A stretch of DNA of 53,440 bases from CANNDT01 sp945876205 (GTDB lineage: Bacteria > Acidobacteriota > Vicinamibacteria > Vicinamibacterales > UBA2999), in assembly GCA_947503365.1 (NCBI GenBank), contig CANNDT010000020.1, forward strand, positions 1 to 53,440, in the 5' to 3' direction. A program made the translations under genes and the position numbers. Shown here in pieces: positions 51,348 to 53,440 of the stretch; the stretch's first letter is position 1, and every line of letters begins with the position of its first letter. The notes under the pieces are model-generated. The model saw only the letters and a program-made list of their open reading frames with translations. It searched no databases and was not told the origin of the DNA.

Positions 51348-51668
51348 TCAAGCAAAGTTGATGTTGCCCTTGAGGCCGGTTTCACCGGCGCGTTCCAGCA
51401 ACCTAAGCAGCGCAGCCCGCTCCGCGGCACGAGTCCTGCGCCTGATGATGACGACGAGACCGTGATGAGGCTGGCGCTCGGCCAACTCAATGAAGTCGTC
51501 CCGGTTGCAGGTCACCAAGAAGCAACCGTGTTCATGGGCGAATTGGAGAACGACCAGATCGGCGGCCTCCGGCGTGAGCACGTCGCGTAGACACAGGACT
51601 TCGTGGCCGAGCTCCTGGAGTAGGTACGTCAGATCCTCGGGTACGTCGTGGTCGAGCAGGAACTTTAC
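51348..51668 (-). CDS. DUF5615 PIN-like toxin with a lost or non-standard start codon
   Basis: About 106 residues of the DUF5615 (PIN-like, probable ribonuclease) toxin family. The N-terminus is KFLLDHDVPEDLTYLLQELG with the first acidic active-site residues, then LTPEAADLVVLQFA, and TCNRDDFIELAE with further acidic residues. The family normally begins M-K/R-F-L-L-D. Here the codon before AAG is GTA (51668-51666), overlapping the antitoxin stop TAA. No ATG, GTG or TTG lies in frame until a GTG at 51581 inside the fold, which would drop the active-site start. Either the gene is silenced by GTG to GTA, or it is translated by a rare start or a -1 shift from the antitoxin. Confidence 0.75.
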   Translation of the reverse strand, partial: VKFLLDHDVPEDLTYLLQELGHEVLCLRDVLTPEAADLVVLQFAHEHGCFLVTCNRDDFIELAERQPHHGLVVIIRRRTRAAERAALLRLLERAGETGLKGNINFA

Positions 51669-51931
51669 CGCTGATCGTGCGCCATCTGTCGCGCCACTAG
51701 CAGGTCAACCTCTCCCCGATGATCCTCGTAGTACGCGAGACACTCGTACACTTGGGCCTTTGTGAGCATCGGGAGGCAGCTCGCGGCGAGGCTCTCAACG
51801 GTCTCGCCGTTCTGGAGAAGACCGATGACGTCGTGCACGGCGATCCGCGTACCCTCCACGCGGGCATTGCCGCCTCGTACGTCCGGCGACCGCACGATGT
51901 ATCTGTAGGACTCGGAGATCTCGCGGGTCAT
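51665..51931 (-). CDS. DUF433 antitoxin
   Basis: An 88-residue protein of the DUF433 family, small helix-turn-helix antitoxins that pair with DUF5615 toxins. Visible family parts: YIVRSPDVRGGNARVEGTRI at 11-30, then VHDVIGLLQNGETVESLA and LTKAQVYECLAYYEDHRGEV. AGGAG lies 3 nt before the ATG. The stop codon overlaps the toxin frame by 4 nt. It would bind its own promoter and neutralise the toxin. Confidence 0.88.
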   Translation of the reverse strand: MTREISESYRYIVRSPDVRGGNARVEGTRIAVHDVIGLLQNGETVESLAASCLPMLTKAQVYECLAYYEDHRGEVDLLVARQMAHDQR

Positions 51932-52052
51932 ATGCTCCTATGTTAGAGGTGCGCGCGACGGAGATCAATTAGAAGGTAACCCGCCCATCGCGGCGCGCGA
52001 GCGACAACGGATGCGTTCAGTAAACGCATTCGGCCGCCCCAGCGCGACCCCG

Positions 52053-52137
52053 AACGCCTACTTCTCCGCGTCTTCTTCATGAAGGCAATGCCACACTCCG
52101 CTGCCTTCGGAAAGGAGACCGTGATGGCGGGCCGCGA
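52053..52137. repeat. Dispersed stem-loop element, copy B
   Basis: Same orientation as copy A, 843 bp away, on the other side of the toxin-antitoxin pair. Arms TCTTCTTCATGAAGGCA and TGCCTTCGGAAAGGAGA keep the hairpin with one extra G-U pair. The rest of 51932-52267 holds no recognisable gene. Confidence 0.72.
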
Positions 52138-52267
52138 GCAGCGGTCGCTGACGACTTCCAGGCCGGATGGCATGGCCGTTCCTGGAGGGTTCCCGATGTG
52201 TTCCTCTTTCATCGGTGGTTGGCGACAGGCATTGGCGGCCCGCCACGTGAGGTTACGACTGATGGCC

Positions 52268-53440
52268 TCACGCGCGCTTCCTGCTGATCCGCTTCGCCTC
52301 CTCAATGGCCTCGTCGACGCTACGAATCTCTCCGTCGAGCTGTTTTTCGTAGACCTGTTTCAGGACCTCGCCAATCGCCGGCCCCGGCGACATCCCCAGC
52401 GCCAGCAGATGCCGGCCAAGGAGGAGCGGTGCCGGCGGTCGATGTTCGACGCCGAGCGCCCGCGCGCGCTCGATAAACCAATCCATCGCTGAGCAATCAA
52501 ACCCGCCGGTGCGCCCGAGGCAGTCGGCGCGGGCGAGGCGCGCCAGCAGCTCGAGGTCCACCTTCTGCGCGAGGCGCCTGAATGCGCCGTCGCCGACGTT
52601 GCCCGCCTTGTGGAACATGCCCGGCTTGAGATGGTGGGCGACGAGTCCCACCACTTGCCCGCGCACGTCGAATCCGTCAACCGTGTGGAGGTTGAGCCGA
52701 TCGAGCAGGCTGAGGGTCGGCTCGACTCCGGCCTGCTCGTGATCGAGCGAGCGGATGCGTCCGTCGATCACCGCGGTGGTTGACGGCTTGCCGAGGTCGT
52801 GACACACGGCGCCGAGCATCAGCGTGATCAGGCGCGGGCGATCGACGTCGCCGTTCAACGCGCGCGCCTGGTCGACGACCATCAGCGTGTGCGTCCAGAC
52901 GTCGCCTTCGGGATGCCACTCAGGTTCCTGCACGCATCCGACAAGCGGTGCCAACTCCGGGAACAGGCGATCGATCGCGCCAAGGTCGAGCGCCAGCGCA
53001 AATCCAATCGACGGCCGCTCGGCCTGCAGCAGAAGCTTTTCGAGCTCTCCCCAGATGCGCTCCGCGGGCAGGTCGTCGAGCGGAATCGTGCGGCAGAGCG
53101 CCGCGGTATCGTCGTGCAGGGCGAACTCGAAGCGCGCCGAGAACTGCACGGCGCGCAGCACACGAAGGCTGTCGTCGCCGAAAGTCTCGAGGTCCACCGC
53201 GCGCAAGATGCGGCGCTCGATATCTGCGCGTCCGTCGAACGGATCGTCGTAGGCGCGGGTGAGCGGATCCCAGAAGATCGCGTTGACGGTGAAGTCGCGG
53301 CGGCGCGCGGCCTCCGCGATCGACATGAAGGGATCGCCGGCCACCTCGAATCCCTTGTGTCCCCGGCCCCTCTTCGACTCGCGACGTGGGAGAGCGACGT
53401 CGAGTGCAGTCGCCTCTTTCCCCCCCCCCCCTTCCCCCTT
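52268..53440 (-). CDS. CCA-adding-type tRNA nucleotidyltransferase/poly(A) polymerase with HD domain (5' end outside window)
   Basis: About 390 residues of a class II nucleotidyltransferase; the gene continues past the right edge, so the N-terminal GGxxRD catalytic part is missing from view. Visible parts: ALPRRESKRGRGHKGFEV and EAARRRDFTVNAIFWDP of the head and neck region, the RNA-binding ILRAVDLETFGDDSLRVLRAVQF, then an HD phosphohydrolase-like domain with CHDLGKPSTT. It adds CCA or A residues to RNA 3' ends. The codons nearest the edge read through a run of 12 G (53431-53420), giving a Gly run not expected in this family, so the last 20 or so bases may be low-quality. Confidence 0.87.
   Translation of the reverse strand, partial: KGEGGGGKEATALDVALPRRESKRGRGHKGFEVAGDPFMSIAEAARRRDFTVNAIFWDPLTRAYDDPFDGRADIERRILRAVDLETFGDDSLRVLRAVQFSARFEFALHDDTAALCRTIPLDDLPAERIWGELEKLLLQAERPSIGFALALDLGAIDRLFPELAPLVGCVQEPEWHPEGDVWTHTLMVVDQARALNGDVDRPRLITLMLGAVCHDLGKPSTTAVIDGRIRSLDHEQAGVEPTLSLLDRLNLHTVDGFDVRGQVVGLVAHHLKPGMFHKAGNVGDGAFRRLAQKVDLELLARLARADCLGRTGGFDCSAMDWFIERARALGVEHRPPAPLLLGRHLLALGMSPGPAIGEVLKQVYEKQLDGEIRSVDEAIEEAKRISRKRA
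53420..53431. other. Poly-C run at the window edge
   Basis: Twelve consecutive C residues followed by CTTCCCCCTT-like sequence. It lies in a conserved coding region where such a run is unexpected; a sequencing or assembly end artefact is likely. Confidence 0.6.

Noticed and set aside
51210..51351. Small conserved peptide gene in the stem-loop element
   Set aside because: Differences between the two copies mostly change amino acids while the hairpin is largely kept, so coding is unlikely.

Overview
The window looks like a chromosomal segment of a GC-rich, Gram-negative soil-type bacterium, most likely an Acidobacteriota of the Vicinamibacteria type. This is inferred from two very large TonB-dependent receptors with an N-terminal carboxypeptidase-regulatory-like domain, an acidobacterial VWFA-related protein, many exported c-type cytochromes, frequent TTG/GTG starts, and several families of short degenerate intergenic repeats. 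No rRNA, tRNA, intact CRISPR array or insertion sequence was recognised.

Layout. (1) 1-10.8 kb is a mixed region: TonB receptor, VWA protein, methyltransferase, DUF1330 protein, CHASE3-like sensor kinase, exported cyclase-family protein and a DRE-TIM acyltransferase. (2) 10.9-20.0 kb is an exported redox region. It has a relic of a third TonB receptor, a cytochrome c/copper monooxygenase fusion with all six expected copper ligands, a CHRD protein, a cytochrome c-PQQ dehydrogenase, a metal-binding CPMH/CPxCGM protein, a second heme/monooxygenase-like protein that has lost every copper ligand, and a Tat-exported thiamine-diphosphate enzyme followed 8 nt later by a monoheme cytochrome c. (3) 20.1-41.0 kb is a catabolic and uptake region: TonB receptor, a fused MOP-type molybdenum hydroxylase, a second molybdenum hydroxylase whose large subunit is split in two genes in F-S-L-M order as in nicotinate dehydrogenase, an M24 hydrolase, a 2-hydroxyacid dehydrogenase, a zinc alcohol dehydrogenase, an exported GlcG/HbpS protein, a complete five-gene Liv-type ABC importer, a beta-propeller protein and a cytochrome lipoprotein. 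(4) 41.0-50.0 kb is mostly housekeeping: DEAD-box helicase with IF-1, an AMP-ligase/ACP/acyltransferase fusion, epimerase, ClpP, M28 peptidase and threonine dehydratase. (5) 50.0-52.3 kb is an accessory patch with a cas1-like relic, two copies of a stem-loop element bracketing a DUF433/DUF5615 toxin-antitoxin pair, and a toxin gene that lacks a normal start codon. (6) A CCA-adding-enzyme-like gene runs off the right edge.

How they may work together (inference): regions 2 and 3 read as an outer-membrane-uptake plus periplasmic-oxidation programme feeding a cytoplasmic molybdenum-hydroxylase pathway, with the product or a related small acid imported by the Liv transporter. The substrate cannot be told from sequence.

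Beyond genes, the window shows degenerate 7- or 8-bp tandem repeats that begin at or within about 6 nt of a stop codon at four different genes, and three copies of a REP-like element, two of them read in frame as protein sequence.
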